A stretch of 64,000 nt of DNA from Macrotrachela quadricornifera (GCA_022393335.1 JAJEKB010020648.1:1-64000), one strand, 5' to 3'; positions 34,250-46,108 are shown, numbered from the stretch's first letter. Numbers and translations are program-made. Notes: generated from the letters alone by a model not told the origin.

Positions 34250-34350
34250 AGCAGTAACCAAAAAACGAACCGAATCGAACCCGAACAGATTTTCTAAAAA
34301 CTATACCGAACCGAACCGAACTCGAACCAGAAAAAGTTCGGTTCGTTTCG
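34250..34350. repeat. CGAAC-rich short repeat with internal palindrome
   Basis: Immediately after the pentapeptide gene, motifs ACCGAA/CGAAC recur many times (CGAACCGAATCGAACCCGAAC; ACCGAACCGAACCGAACTCG). They are followed by the inverse GTTCGGTTCG, so the end of the tract can pair with the repeats. Confidence 0.7.
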
Positions 34351-34566
34351 ATCTCTGGTATCAAGCCATAGATCAATATGATTTTAGTCATCTTGAAATT
34401 GATTATTATTTAATAAACAAACAAATTCAGACTCAAATTTCGCATCCCTCAAATCTAACCGGTTGCATTCCTAGCACCTGGAAATCCAGACGGTCCAAAA
34501 CCCAATCAAGAATAACCTTATTAGCGAAATCACTGATGAAAAAATTCTGATTGATTGATTTGCCTC

Positions 34567-34807
34567 TGTCATGTCCATCGGACATGATACATTTTCTTTC
34601 CTCCCTCATGCATTTGTTTCGCATTCATACTCCTCTCACATATGTATACATCTCTCTCCATTCTCCATATGTTTTGTTTGTTTCGCTTCACCGCCCACAC
34701 ATTCATTCTCTTCCTTTTTACGAGTATATATAGGTAATGTCTTTCTGCTTGAGTGTGTGTTTTTGTTCTTGGATAGCATCTGGTTGAATAAAGAAGGATT
34801 CATCACA
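34567..34807. mobile_element. Solo LTR of a retrotransposon, copy 1
   Basis: This 241-bp segment begins TGTCATGTCCATCGG and ends CATCACA. It is flanked by GCCTC and GTCTC, a 5-bp target duplication with one mismatch. It contains GAGTATATATA, the LTR TATA box. It is clearly homologous to the 241-bp solo LTR at 54118-54358. No gag/pol lies beside it, so it is the recombination product of a former LTR element. The open frames across it are spurious. Confidence 0.78.
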
Positions 34808-35278
34808 GTCTCCTCCTTCCCCTCACTGAAATCCTATTGGTTGGAATCGCAATGTCAAAAAACCCTATTGGTCGCAATCCTGACCAAAAATAACCTTACT
34901 GAACGAAATCGTAGGTCAAAGAAATCTGATTCGCTTGAACAGACAGACAGCCAAACTTTAAGCATTTTAGCCGGCGTATTTGAACGCTCTATAACCATTT
35001 CTTTCAGAAAAGGGAATTACTTATTCGACGTTAAAACTTCTTTCTCATACCCATTCCCATGGAAATATTTCTTCTTTCAGATATACATTCATGTACCAAT
35101 CAATGTAATCCTCAAGTAATCTAGGATTATATAATTAAGGATTCGATGCAGTTAAACCAAAATAATATCGATATACTGGGAAATTGAAAAAAATACTATT
35201 TGTACTAACTGGATCACGAACTTTATTTAATAACCAGACGATGTGTGCAAGTCTATACAATAGTAAAAGTTTTCTTGC
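34808..35278. other. Spacer with short diverged repeats
   Basis: AATAACCTTACTGAACGAAATC near 34890 resembles AATAACCTTATTAGCGAAATC near 34511 on the other side of the solo LTR. The LTR therefore landed within a short diverged direct repeat. No gene is supported. Confidence 0.4.
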
Positions 35279-35589
35279 CTACCCTAACTGTTGACTTAGT
35301 TCCACTCGTGTAGATGATGGTACATTTCGTAGAGACGATTCTGGTGATGTTCCACTTTCCTTCTTTGCTTCTTCTTCGACGCTTTTGAGCGTTGAAGATG
35401 AAGTACTAGTATTTTCTTGATTGATTGATATGATGTTGTTGTATCATCCATACCACTATCAACGAGCTTTCTAACGACTACTTTTGTTTGTGCTCATGGT
35501 TTCGATAAAATATCGGCAAGTAATTTGCTGATTGGCGTCGACTTCTTTACTGTTAACATTCTTCGAAATAATTGTTTTCGTTTAGGCAT
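35279..35589 (-). pseudogene. Decayed coding remnant, basic N-terminus
   Basis: From ATG at 35589 the minus strand reads MPKRKQLFRRMLTVKKSTP and soon reaches a TGA. Other frames then continue with TKVVVRKLVDSGMDDTTTSY, and with ENTSTSSSTLKSVEEEAKKE up to a TAG at 35279. The composition is coding-like and less AT-rich than the surroundings, but frame changes break it. No family was recognised. Confidence 0.35.
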
Positions 35590-35753
35590 ATTCTAGCCTT
35601 GACATGTGTATTTTAAAAGAAATCTAAAACATACACAAAATACCTCATAGATCTTTTCTATCACGTATATGATGCGCAGGGATGTTTATTTTTTTAATAA
35701 AGACGTGCACATCAACTCCTACATAAGAAACAAAACCCAACAGACAAATTATA

Positions 35754-36601
35754 CTTAGGTCTGACCAAAAGTTCTGGCAACATTACATGAAAATATAAAG
35801 ATTTGGAGATATTTTTAATTTTATTTTATTGAATATTGAGGATAGTTGCCATGATTATTTATACCAAGTTCGATCCTTTCTAATAACTTGTTAAAAGGTT
35901 TTTTGAAGCCTTTTTCGAAAAAAATTTTAGGTACCTTGGATACTGCATGGACTTATCATGTCTCGTTTATTTAATCAGTTAAACTACGTTCGATAGAATT
36001 TTTTTGCTAAAAATTACATAGAGTATGAATTCACCGATGATTGTCAAGCAATTTTCTACATTTTGAAGCTGACATCTCTGTTTGTTTCGATATTTCACTA
36101 ATAGAAGGCTTCGGACAATTATCAATATAATATTTGTGACCTACAGTATTGCCTTTATCTACACTCTGTATAAAAACAGGATTATTTGATTTAAAGAATA
36201 TACCAAACGAAGTTATGGTTAAAATTTGTCTTCATGAACAATAGCCTTTGACGATGCATCTTCAATTTGCCAGCTAGTATCAGATGACTTATGACTAACC
36301 TATATAAAATAAATCCATATCCCATCACTAGTAATGCTAGACCGCAATTGACATAATCGAACAAAATTTCACTAAATTTCTAAAAGAAATCAAATATGAT
36401 TTGTTCATACGGTATCCAAAGTACCTAAAATTTTTTTCGAAAAAGACTCCAAAAAAACTTTTAACAAACTGCTAGAAAGAATCGGACTTGGTATAAATAA
36501 TCATGGCAACTATCCTCAACATTTGATAAGAGAAAATTAAAAATATCTCCACATCTTTATATTTTTATTTAATGTTGCCAGAACTTTTGGTCAGACCTAA
36601 G
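35754..36601. mobile_element. 848-bp foldback mariner-type element
   Basis: The tips CTTAGGTCTGACCAAAAGTTC are exact inverse copies at both ends, flanked by TA/TA. The inverted arms extend ~220 bp each with roughly 90% identity. The centre holds a transposase relic on the minus strand at 36107-36207 (reads FGIFFKSNNPVFIQSVDKG, then GHKYYIDNCPK). The element is therefore a deletion derivative of a mariner with long terminal repeats, related to the copies at 30033 and 53384. Confidence 0.85.
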
Positions 36602-37972
36602 TAATAAAGTCAAATTTCCAAATCATCAATTCCATAAGATTGCTTTGATTTTCGAAATGATGATTGGCCATCTGGACGAAAGAAGCGGATCTTATGAAAT
36701 TTATGATCTTGAAAATTCCCTCTATTAGGCTTATTTTTAACTATTATGTCATAATACATGCATATAAACGATAGTGTCAGATATGACCGATATGCAAACA
36801 AAAAAAAATAAAACAAAAATTGAGGTATTAAAAGAGAAGCACTGTAGAATAGGTCGAGAAAGAGGTGATTTTGCTGTCTAAGTCAAAAGCTGTAACTTTG
36901 AACACTAATTGTGAAGTTTGTTCGCGCCAGTAGAAACTTCACACTTATATCTATCATCTGGAAAAAACACTGGTTGATTAACTTTGATAATTAGTGAAAT
37001 TCGACGAAATTACTTTTCGATGAGACTTTTAGAACATCCTGTATGGTTAATTTACAAATAATTAAGATGTCGGTTACAGTCTGTGGGAGGGAGGAGAATA
37101 CAAATTTCTACCCCTATACCCTTCAACACTCCTTTAAGATGCTGTTTCACAAAATTATTCTACTATTAATCGCATTAAAATTGTGAGGTCTTTTGTTTAT
37201 AGCGTTCTACGAACACCCTTCTAATCAATGAATGCCTTCTTGTTTTGCATTAAAAAAATTATCCACTTCTTTTTATTGTGTAAGTGCCGAATAAAACTCA
37301 TTTACTAACGTTGTATTTGACAACAAATACTTGAAATTGGAATTTGTCGTTGAGATGAATATAAATTTTAACTGTTCGTAGGAGCATAATAGAAGGCCCT
37401 TTTATGACTTATAAATAATCATAAAGAACGAAAGATTTTGGATCTTCTAATATATCGAGAATCTATATTAGATTTCCAACTACTTTTGTTAGCATTCTCA
37501 TGGAAAAGCTCTTGACGATCCTATCCATATTGAATATGAATAATAATAAAATTGACACAGAAAGACATAACCGGCATGAAACACTAGAACCTATAGAATG
37601 AGCTTCAGCCAATGTAAAATGTCAAAATCGTTGCATCGATGCTTTTTTTGAGTATAATGGCTATGTTTTTTATGCAAATCGTAATCATACTATTCATACT
37701 CAATTAAATTTGATCTATCACATTCGTCTTTACTTATTTTTCTTGAGTTACATGGCTTCTACTTCATCATATCAAATAGAGCAAGAATGATAAGGAATAA
37801 ATATAAAGAGAAAAGATAAAACACGAAAGAATGCGCAAAAAGTAATAGTATTTGTTGATTCACATTACCAGGTGTTTGCGCTTATTGCGTTATATTTAAA
37901 AAGACAAGTATATGAAAACTTTTTAATGAGAATAAGATATATTTTACTACATATCAATTACCCTTTTCAGGT
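36602..37972. other. Intergenic spacer upstream of ACSF2-like gene
   Basis: No gene or repeat was recognised. CCCTTTTCAG at ~37961-37970 is a good splice acceptor two bases before the ACSF2-like ATG, so a 5' UTR exon or an alternative N-terminal exon may lie in this region. Confidence 0.4.
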
Positions 37973-39830
37973 ATGAATGAAACTCGAAAACGGGACAATG
38001 TTACAGCAATACCAAGAACTAAACTAACTTCAAGTTACTTTTATCATGCATCCTCATTCCAATTGGTTTACAAGACGTTGAGTCAAAGCTTCGATGAGAT
38101 GGCGCTCAAATACGCCAATGATGAATGCTTCATCTTTAAAAGTTTTTCTTTTTCTTGTTATAAATCTATCCATACGACTTGTATCACATTTTACTAGGTG
38201 AACAAAAACGATATACATACAAAACATTCAAACATGAAATTGATAGTATAGCAGCATCTCTTCTTGAATTAGGTTTTGAAAAAAACGATCGTTTTGCTGT
38301 TTGGCTTCCTAATACATCTGAAAATGTTGCCATAACATATGCAGCATCGAAATTGGGATTGATCAAAGTATTATCAATTTGTAACTTCCGACTCTTTTTT
38401 TCTTTCTTTCTATATATTAGGTGAATATTAATCCAGCTTATATAGAACGTGAACTAGAATATTGTATTAATAAAGTGGGCTGTAAAGGTATTCTGCTTGC
38501 GCCATCAGTCAAATCGATCGAATCGCTTTCAATTTTTCGTCAACTTGTGCCCGAACTTGGTCAGCAATCATCCTTAAGAGGTGAACTCTCGGCTAAAGCA
38601 GTTCCTACTTTAAAATATGTTATTTTAACTGGCGAACAAACATCTGAACCAGGTACACATTCCTATGTGGATTTACTTAAACGAGGAGCCCAAATGTCAC
38701 ACAAGCAACTAAACGAACGACAAGCCTCGGTCGATCCGGATTCACCTGTTGCGATTTTCTACACTTCAGGCACAACAGGTCATCCCAAAGCAGCAACATT
38801 GACCAATTTTGGTATGCTCAACTTGGTCCGTGCTCAATGGGAACTTTTAAGTCCATTTTATAGTCGTGTTTGTGTACCTATTCCAATGTTTCATATATTT
38901 GCGGTAACTTCAGGTGTGCTCAATGTAGCCGTTGGCAAATGTCGAGTAGTCTTTCCGGCTGTGTTACCCGATACAGTTGCTACAATGCGTGCTATTCATG
39001 AAGAAAAATGTACAGCATTAATTGGAGCACCCATTATATTTCGTGATATATTAATGCATCCAGATCGGAAAAAATACGATCTCAGTTCGTTAGCTTATGG
39101 TGGATCTGGAGCAACAACGTTACATGTCGATTTTTTGCGTCAAATAGAAAAGGAATTTCCGATAACACGCATGGTACAAGGTTATGGTTTGACGGAAAAT
39201 GCTTCTCTACTCACAAGTGGTATGTGGGCCGGTGACAATGATCCACAGCGACGGCTGGGATCATTGGGTCTATGCATGCAAGGTTTAGAAGTTAAAGTTG
39301 TGGATCGACAAGGACAAATAGTACCGATTGGACAACAAGGTGAAATTTGGGCAAGGGGCTATCCAATTATGCGCGGATACTATGGTGATCCAGAGAAAAC
39401 AGCAGAAACCCTTACGCCTTCCGGATGGCTTAGAACGGGTGATGAAGGTAGGATGGATGAAGATGGATATCTCTATTTTGTTGGACGTCAAAAAGAGATA
39501 ATCATTCGTGGTGGTGTCAATATATATCCAATTGAAGTAGAAAATGCGATCATTGAACATACAAGTATAGCACAAGCGCAAGTCTTTTCCATTCCGGACC
39601 AGCGATACGGTGAAGAAGTATGCGCTTGGATCATATTGAAACCAAATATGCCACAATGTGAAGCAAAAGATATTCAAAATTTTCTTAAAGATAAATTAGC
39701 TTTCTTCAAAATACCCAAACATATACGAATTGTTGATAAATTCATTACGACACCAACTGGTAAAGTACAAAAATTCAAAATGTCTGAAATAATGGCTAAT
39801 GAATTGAACCATACGATCAGTAAACTATGA
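37973..39830 (+). CDS. ACSF2: Acyl-CoA synthetase of the ACSF2 (medium-chain) family
   Basis: Exons 37973-38141, 38198-38367 and 38421-39830 give 582 residues, close to the ~615 of animal ACSF2. The adenylate-forming motifs are all present. They are FYTSGTTGHPKAATLTNFG (ATP loop, residues ~226-244), MVQGYGLTENAS (adenine pocket), GWLRTGDEG (ribose-binding Asp), VGRQKEIIIRGGVNIYPIEV (hinge) and TPTGKVQKFKM with the C-terminal catalytic Lys. The enzyme activates medium-chain fatty acids to acyl-CoA using ATP. Animal ACSF2 is mitochondrial. Here the N-terminus (MNETRKRDNVTAIPRTK) is basic but not a clear presequence, and a missing upstream exon could supply one. The donor of intron 1 (A/GTTTTT) is weak, so that junction is the least certain. 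A polyadenylation signal AATAAA lies at ~39879. Confidence 0.9.
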
Positions 39831-40970
39831 TTTTATTATTATTTTTTTCATATCAACAGTGTGCTATTATTCAGTACAAATAAAGAAATAGAGAATATCT
39901 AGATTGAAATATATGTCCGATAATCACTTGCAAATAATTGAATAATTGAAGAGGACTTCGTTAACTCAGTTCAACTTTCACGTTAAATGTTACTGTAGTA
40001 TACGGTTAGAATCGATGCTTCAATAAGACCCTACCGATGGAATTGACAAGAATATTTATGATAAAATCTCTTCCTTATCCACTCACAAAAGACTTTAAGA
40101 GCTGACAAATTGAGACAGTTCTTCTCACAATATTTGAATCGCTCACGCCTAATTTCAAGAAACCAACTTTAGTTCTCAAGAGAAGTTCAACATGAAGATC
40201 TTGATTGTGTCAATCACACTCTAAATCTTCGAATGATAGTAACGGGTATTGAACTGCCTCGACTGCCAACATTTTACTCAGACTGTACATTGGATGACTA
40301 AGAAGTTGTGTGAGAAAAGATAAGTGGTATGGTGCTCAAGTCTTTTGTTGTGTTCTGTCTATAGTATGCGTAGGTTTAGAAACTATGACGGAATTGATAT
40401 ATTGTGAATAATAGTTACTAGATAGTTTTCTCACCTATCGCTAAACAGTTTACATGGCACAGTTTGTGATGGAACCAAAAAGTATGTTGATATACCTGTT
40501 TGGAACAGAGAGAGTTCTACTTTTCTCATTATATAATACCAAGTCCATTAATAATTGTGTTTCATAATATCTCGATGAAAGCGATAAGCTTTCACTAATA
40601 TCGACAATTCTCATATACGAGACGGCTAGTTTTGGTAATGAATTGGGAAAAATAATTCCACCTCATAGTACATTTAATGAAATTCCCAAAATTCTATTCT
40701 GTTGTACATGAGAAAATGTTAACTTTTATTCAAAATATATATAGAGTTCGACTCTAATAGACTTGATAATGGTTTTCTTGGTGATAAGGAATGATATACA
40801 TTTTCATCCTATGCTCTTCAATCACTCTTTATCTATATGTATCTGTAAATAAATCAAAAAAATTCTTTATTCAATTACATTAAGACACAATCCTAATTTT
40901 TAATTTAAACAGTCATACTCGTCATATTAGTAGATGGTAGAAATTTAATGATAATGTGATAAATTGATAT
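39831..40970. other. Intergenic between two convergent genes
   Basis: This spacer holds the 3' UTR of ACSF2-like (AATAAA near 39879). On the other strand it holds the 3' UTR of the GNAT-like gene (minus-strand AATAAA near 40866). Nothing else was recognised. Confidence 0.45.
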
Positions 40971-41594
40971 TTATGATTGTAATTTTCGTAGAAGTCTCTG
41001 AAGAAGTTGTTCTTGATGTTCATTGTTTGTTTTCCCATACCATATACTATGGTCATGATTATCGCGAGTCAAACATGTAAGATCAAAATAGCGTTGTAAG
41101 ATATGACATCCAACTTCGCTTACTGCAACTCCGGACCATTCTGTAACGATAGATCCATTTTTTCTATAGAATAAAAGACTTTCTAAGAAATGTTTAACTA
41201 TTAAACGATATACGGGTAAATCAGGGCGTTTTTGATAATCAGGATCAACAACCATTGAACATATATATATAGAAAAATTTTTATCAACTCCATCATTCCA
41301 AATTCTTATATCATCGTCCGTAATATCTGTCAATTCATCAAATTCTGGTTGCAGAGTTTTTAGAAAAGCTTCATGCTTCAGTGGTATTGCAGACATATAA
41401 CCAATAAGACGATTATTCTCTCTGGCGAACCACCACATGAAAGGATTACATCGATACCATCGAAATAGTAAATCAGAAGAAAGAACAATAGATGATTTAT
41501 AAACTTTTTTTGCTAATGATTCAATATCAACCATCGTTTGTTTAGCTTCTTCATATGGTATAGTATGACTAATAGTCAATGACGTTGCTTCCAT
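40971..41594 (-). CDS. GNAT-like acetyltransferase, intronless
   Basis: The 207-residue product has the look of a GNAT fold. WWFARENNRLIGYMSAIPL matches the beta2-beta3 region. IYICSMVVDPDYQKRPDLPV matches beta4 leading to the acetyl-CoA pyrophosphate loop and helix 3 (VYRLIVKHFLESL). The canonical Q/RxxGxG/A is not preserved; the position reads QKRPDLP, so cofactor binding is uncertain. The chain ends in a charged helix (EQLLQRLLRKLQS). No signal peptide or membrane span is seen. The substrate cannot be predicted. The absence of introns and the similarity in style to short bacterial GNATs allow a transferred origin, but this is weak evidence. Confidence 0.5.
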   Translation of the reverse strand: MEATSLTISHTIPYEEAKQTMVDIESLAKKVYKSSIVLSSDLLFRWYRCNPFMWWFARENNRLIGYMSAIPLKHEAFLKTLQPEFDELTDITDDDIRIWNDGVDKNFSIYICSMVVDPDYQKRPDLPVYRLIVKHFLESLLFYRKNGSIVTEWSGVAVSEVGCHILQRYFDLTCLTRDNHDHSIWYGKTNNEHQEQLLQRLLRKLQS

Positions 41595-42077
41595 TGATTT
41601 ATAGTATCTACAAATTTGAGAACAGATATTGATGGAGAATATTTGTTCAAAATCTTGAGGGTGTGGGTGAGGGTGATGATATGGATGCCGACATAGTTTT
41701 TTGCTTTGTCTACATGCATCAATGCTCTAGTAATACCTTTGGGTATTCTAATCACTTATAATACCACTGTGCCGATACAATTAGCAATACCAGTAATCAG
41801 AAAAATATGGGTGCAGTTTCTCATGAGTATTACGACCGTGCTTATCCGACCTGGGTGAGGATATATGTATTATGTAAACGTAAATCAGCACCTTAAGAGA
41901 TTATCAATCAAGTAATGTCAAACTTTATCATTTTTTAACTTACTCTTCCATTTTTGTCTCCGACAGTAGACAACATTAATCACTATTATTAATTTTACAG
42001 AGAAGATGTGAAGGTGAGATAACGCTAGCCCTATACTCCCACTCTCTAGATGCACATTTTATCTTTTCTCTGAGTCA

Positions 42078-45000
42078 ATGTTTGTCGATAGCAATGTCAC
42101 TTCAACAGCTCTTTTTTTTTCTTATCTCCAATACTATCATGTGATGAAAAAGAACTTCTTTAACATTCATAATCGTATACACATAATGGAACGCAGCATA
42201 GTCCAAAACTCAAATTGGTTGAGGAATCAAAACTTTGTAGGTGAATTTGCAAGAAAAGATCTTCAATGCTCTTTATGTTTAAGAAAATTCATATCTATTC
42301 GAGGCTTGAGAAACCATATTAATGGTTTTCACGACAGATATAATTTACGTACTAATTTATTGAATTACGTCAACACAGTATGTACGAGGAATAATTATGC
42401 AACAACGATCAAACAATCTCTGTCTATATCTATGGAGACATTCTCTTGTTGGCAATGTAACAAGAAATATCAATATAATGAAGATCGTGTGCAACATTTT
42501 ATTGCATGCCATTTTGCCTTATTTCCATCTCCAAATAATGTATTAGAATCTTACCTATTGAGAAAATTGTTTAAGTGTTGGAAATGCGAAAAGCAATTTA
42601 AATCTCAAAATGCTCGATTATATCATTTCATCCAGAAACATGCTCCAAGTATTTTATCAACTGGTATTGATCCATCGAATAGTCTAAAAAGACAGATTGA
42701 AGTATTAGAAGAACAAGTGACAACCATCAGTACGGAGACCTCTGTATCTATAACCAGCGAACTCCCGATAGAACCGCTTTGTGAGGTTGAAACGAGACAA
42801 GACCAGACTAACATTGCAGAATTGACATATACTCGTAATGGTACATCAATATTCTGTTCGCGATGTAACAAAAAATTTCGGTCAACTAGTATTTTTAAAA
42901 GACATGTCGATGCTAAACATTTTCAAACTAATTCGGCCAAGACAGCTTCTAAAAGAAAGCTCCATTCAGATCGAATTATACTGTTACAAGAAAAGTTAAC
43001 GTCGGTTGAGGACATAAAAAACAATGCGTACAATCCATTTACTTGTTTGCAATATTCAGAACAAATAGAAACAACTGCCAATTCCATCCATCATTTCAGT
43101 AGTAATAATCTTGAAACGGTTCTATCTACATGTGACCTAACATCAGTTTCCTCTATTCACACAAAGCCAGTTTTATCAAATGAAACAAAAAATACTGAAC
43201 AAATGACTAACTCCGTAATATTATCTTCTGAAGACTTAAGTTGTACTCAAATATTCGAATCAACTATTGCTCAAGATAATCAGTTTAAAGAAAACCATAT
43301 TTCATCGGAGTTGCATACATCAACGTCGACGCCAGATGACATAAAAATCATGAAGGCTATGAGTGATCCTATTCAAACAATTTTTTGTTGGCAATGTAGA
43401 AAAAAATTTAAATCTGCTGTTATTCGCTTGGATCATTTCCTCCATAAACATGCTATATTATTTCGTTCAAAGATTAAGGAATTAATAAATAATGCACATA
43501 ACCATAAAAGAGTTGGGCAGCTGCGGACGAACAACGCAAAAAGTCCTATTCCTGTCGGAAAACGATTCTCGAGATGCTGGCAATGCAACAAGAAGAAAAT
43601 TCTGTCTGAGAGAAGTTTTTTATCTCATTTTGCTTCCAAGCATTGCAGTTTAATTCTATCGAATAACATCGATCCATCAACTTATCTTGAAAACCAACTT
43701 GCATTGATTGAGGAACATATGAATATTATACAAGACGAGACTACTTCCAGGACTACATCATTCTCTTCTTCAAAATACTCTGAAAACCTTGATTTATCTT
43801 CTGATCTTGATCAAGATCATGAAACTTTTCATGATCAATTGAATACATCAGACACTTCAAAAACACAACTTTCTATTGGAAAACAAATAGAAACTGAAGA
43901 ACTTGCGAGTACTTCTGAAAATCATCTATCTGGCCGTTCTCATTTTGAAGAAAAATCTCAATTGACTACTCATCAAGATGCAGATTTACCTAGGATGAAT
44001 TCTAATTATATTTCAACGGCTAATAATACACAACGTTCAAACAGTCCTTTAACTATGTTTTCTTGTTGGCAATGTTCTAAGAAATTCAAAACACTTCAGA
44101 GTCGTGTGACTCACTATATCAATCATCATATTGCATCAATCCTGTCCGTTTCCAATATACTCTCCAATGATGCCGATGAAAGCATATGTTCTCGGCAAAA
44201 AACGCCAGACAATACAACAGTTTCAAGTACTCTACTTATTAAGCAATATAAATGTTGGTCATGCAGTAAGAGATTTCAATCACATCAGAGTCTCATAGCT
44301 CATTTCATTGACAAGCATGCTAATTTCATTTTATTTGCAACTATTGATCCAATCGATATTCTTAAAAATGAGATAGCTAAGGCAAAACAACAAACAGAGA
44401 CATCATCTATTAATGACGCAACATCCCACGACTGCTCGAAAGATTCTGAGACAATCAAACTTGTAGACACTGACACAATGAAACTCAAGAATAGCCATGT
44501 CGAATCTTCTACACCTGTAACTACTTTAACAACAAAGGGTACTATTAATGAAAAAACGGTACCAACACAAGTTCAAAAAAAAATTTCAAATCAAGCCATT
44601 GAGTCAATCAGCTCACAACCTAATAATTTGTCGCATCCTCAAATACTCGAATTAGCTACTTGTGCCATTGTTGATTTTCACGAAAACCAAGTGACATCCA
44701 GTTTATCCCTGAATACTGAAGTATCAAGTACTCTTAATAATCAATCAAAAATAACAATGAAAGTTCAAAACAGTGCCACTGAACATGTGCATCGTTGTCT
44801 TAAAAAGTTTGCTTGTTGGAAATGTGTCAAGAGATACAAATCTGCTTATGGTCGTTTACATCATTTTTTATTGAGTCATTCCGAATTCTTTTTACCTTCT
44901 ATTACTGTCTCAGCAAATAATGACAATGAGCATACATTATTACATAGTCAGCAGATAGATAACTTCAATGTACCAGTGAATCCTTTGAAAAAGTCATACT

Positions 45001-45878
45001 TTTGCTGGAATTGCGGAAAGAAATTCAAATCTTATGATCATCAGGTATCGCATTTCATTGAAAAGCATGCTAAAGCTTTGCTATCCATGGATATTGATCC
45101 AGTAGATACTCTGAAAAATCAAATAATAAAGGCGCAAGAAAAGATGAAGATCAAGCAATACGCGACGACTGCTATTGAACCATCATTTAGCTATTCTCAA
45201 TGCTCAAAAAAATTTAAAACAAAGACTGATCGTTTGAATCATTTCAACAATAAACATGCTAGTTCCATTCTTACTCCTATATCTAAAACCAATTGTGTCG
45301 TTAGTGAAACTACAGAGACACAGGAATCGATAAAAACCGTACACAACATGGCTTATCGTGTAAATACACTTTTGAATAGTTCAAAGTGCTCAATGGATTT
45401 CAAATATAATTCTGAGACTCAAGTCGAAGTGCCGCAAGAACATATGAAAAACGGAGAATCGAAACAAACATTAATAAATAAATCGTACTATTGTCGACCG
45501 TGTCACAAAGAGTTTATGTGTGCTGCCGATCATCTAGAACATTTCCAATCCGTCCATACCGAAATGAAATCATTCAACAGAACTTTAGAAGAATTTTTTA
45601 CTGATCCAGCTATTATGCAATGTCCTAAAGCAAAGTCTGCCACACTCGTTTACATGTTTACCGAATTGTCACGAGAGCAAATCTGCATCACACATGGCAA
45701 GATCAACCGTTGTCCTTATAAATCTTGTCATTTAAAAATGGTTAATTATGATTTCCAACAGTATTGGCTGCATACAATTGAAGAACACAAAGATACACAG
45801 ATCAAACTAGAATGTTGTGATCCTATGATAATGTACACGCCAGAGCAATACAAAAACCACATTTTACATCTGGATTAA
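42078..45878 (+). CDS. Large C2H2 zinc-finger protein with duplicated two-finger module
   Basis: A single exon encodes 1266 residues. C2H2 fingers begin near residues 64, 124, 166, 260, 436, 499, 661, 725, 912, 975, 1137 and ~1211. Another near 1037 has lost its first Cys (YSQCSKKFKT). Most have an unusual CWxC knuckle (CWQCNKK, CWKCEKQ, CWSCSKR), where Trp sits between the cysteines, and end H-x3-H within HFIxKH. Fingers are arranged in pairs. The second finger of four pairs is followed by the same helix, IDPxxxLKNQI (IDPSNSLKRQIEVLEE, IDPSTYLENQLALIEE, IDPIDILKNEIAKAKQ, IDPVDTLKNQIIKAQE). Long Ser/Thr-rich linkers separate the pairs. This suggests internal duplication of a ~0.7-kb block. 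DNA or RNA binding is likely but widely spaced fingers make a classical recognition array unlikely. An alternative start is ATG at 42186. Confidence 0.8.
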   Translation: MFVDSNVTSTALFFSYLQYYHVMKKNFFNIHNRIHIMERSIVQNSNWLRNQNFVGEFARKDLQCSLCLRKFISIRGLRNHINGFHDRYNLRTNLLNYVNTVCTRNNYATTIKQSLSISMETFSCWQCNKKYQYNEDRVQHFIACHFALFPSPNNVLESYLLRKLFKCWKCEKQFKSQNARLYHFIQKHAPSILSTGIDPSNSLKRQIEVLEEQVTTISTETSVSITSELPIEPLCEVETRQDQTNIAELTYTRNGTSIFCSRCNKKFRSTSIFKRHVDAKHFQTNSAKTASKRKLHSDRIILLQEKLTSVEDIKNNAYNPFTCLQYSEQIETTANSIHHFSSNNLETVLSTCDLTSVSSIHTKPVLSNETKNTEQMTNSVILSSEDLSCTQIFESTIAQDNQFKENHISSELHTSTSTPDDIKIMKAMSDPIQTIFCWQCRKKFKSAVIRLDHFLHKHAILFRSKIKELINNAHNHKRVGQLRTNNAKSPIPVGKRFSRCWQCNKKKILSERSFLSHFASKHCSLILSNNIDPSTYLENQLALIEEHMNIIQDETTSRTTSFSSSKYSENLDLSSDLDQDHETFHDQLNTSDTSKTQLSIGKQIETEELASTSENHLSGRSHFEEKSQLTTHQDADLPRMNSNYISTANNTQRSNSPLTMFSCWQCSKKFKTLQSRVTHYINHHIASILSVSNILSNDADESICSRQKTPDNTTVSSTLLIKQYKCWSCSKRFQSHQSLIAHFIDKHANFILFATIDPIDILKNEIAKAKQQTETSSINDATSHDCSKDSETIKLVDTDTMKLKNSHVESSTPVTTLTTKGTINEKTVPTQVQKKISNQAIESISSQPNNLSHPQILELATCAIVDFHENQVTSSLSLNTEVSSTLNNQSKITMKVQNSATEHVHRCLKKFACWKCVKRYKSAYGRLHHFLLSHSEFFLPSITVSANNDNEHTLLHSQQIDNFNVPVNPLKKSYFCWNCGKKFKSYDHQVSHFIEKHAKALLSMDIDPVDTLKNQIIKAQEKMKIKQYATTAIEPSFSYSQCSKKFKTKTDRLNHFNNKHASSILTPISKTNCVVSETTETQESIKTVHNMAYRVNTLLNSSKCSMDFKYNSETQVEVPQEHMKNGESKQTLINKSYYCRPCHKEFMCAADHLEHFQSVHTEMKSFNRTLEEFFTDPAIMQCPKAKSATLVYMFTELSREQICITHGKINRCPYKSCHLKMVNYDFQQYWLHTIEEHKDTQIKLECCDPMIMYTPEQYKNHILHLD

Positions 45879-46108
45879 AGTCATTAGACTCAGTAACGTG
45901 TCACATGAACTAATTTTTATAATTCTAGCATTTTAATACTCTTATTTTGAAGTAGTGACCGAAATGATTGACATTTTTTGATCATAGTCATGATCACAAT
46001 TGAGAATATTATTGAAGGAAAATTTCAACCACGACTAGGAACTTTACAGAGAGTGAGCGTGAAGGTGGGATTCAAGAAACACACCTTAATTGCGATTTCG
46101 ATCTCGCT
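45879..46108. other. Short spacer
   Basis: This is the 3' flank of the zinc-finger gene. Nothing was recognised. Confidence 0.4.

Noticed and set aside
34551..35119. Open frame of 182 residues rich in Ser, Phe and His
   Set aside because: It runs through the solo LTR, and its homologue at 54.1 kb does not keep the frame.
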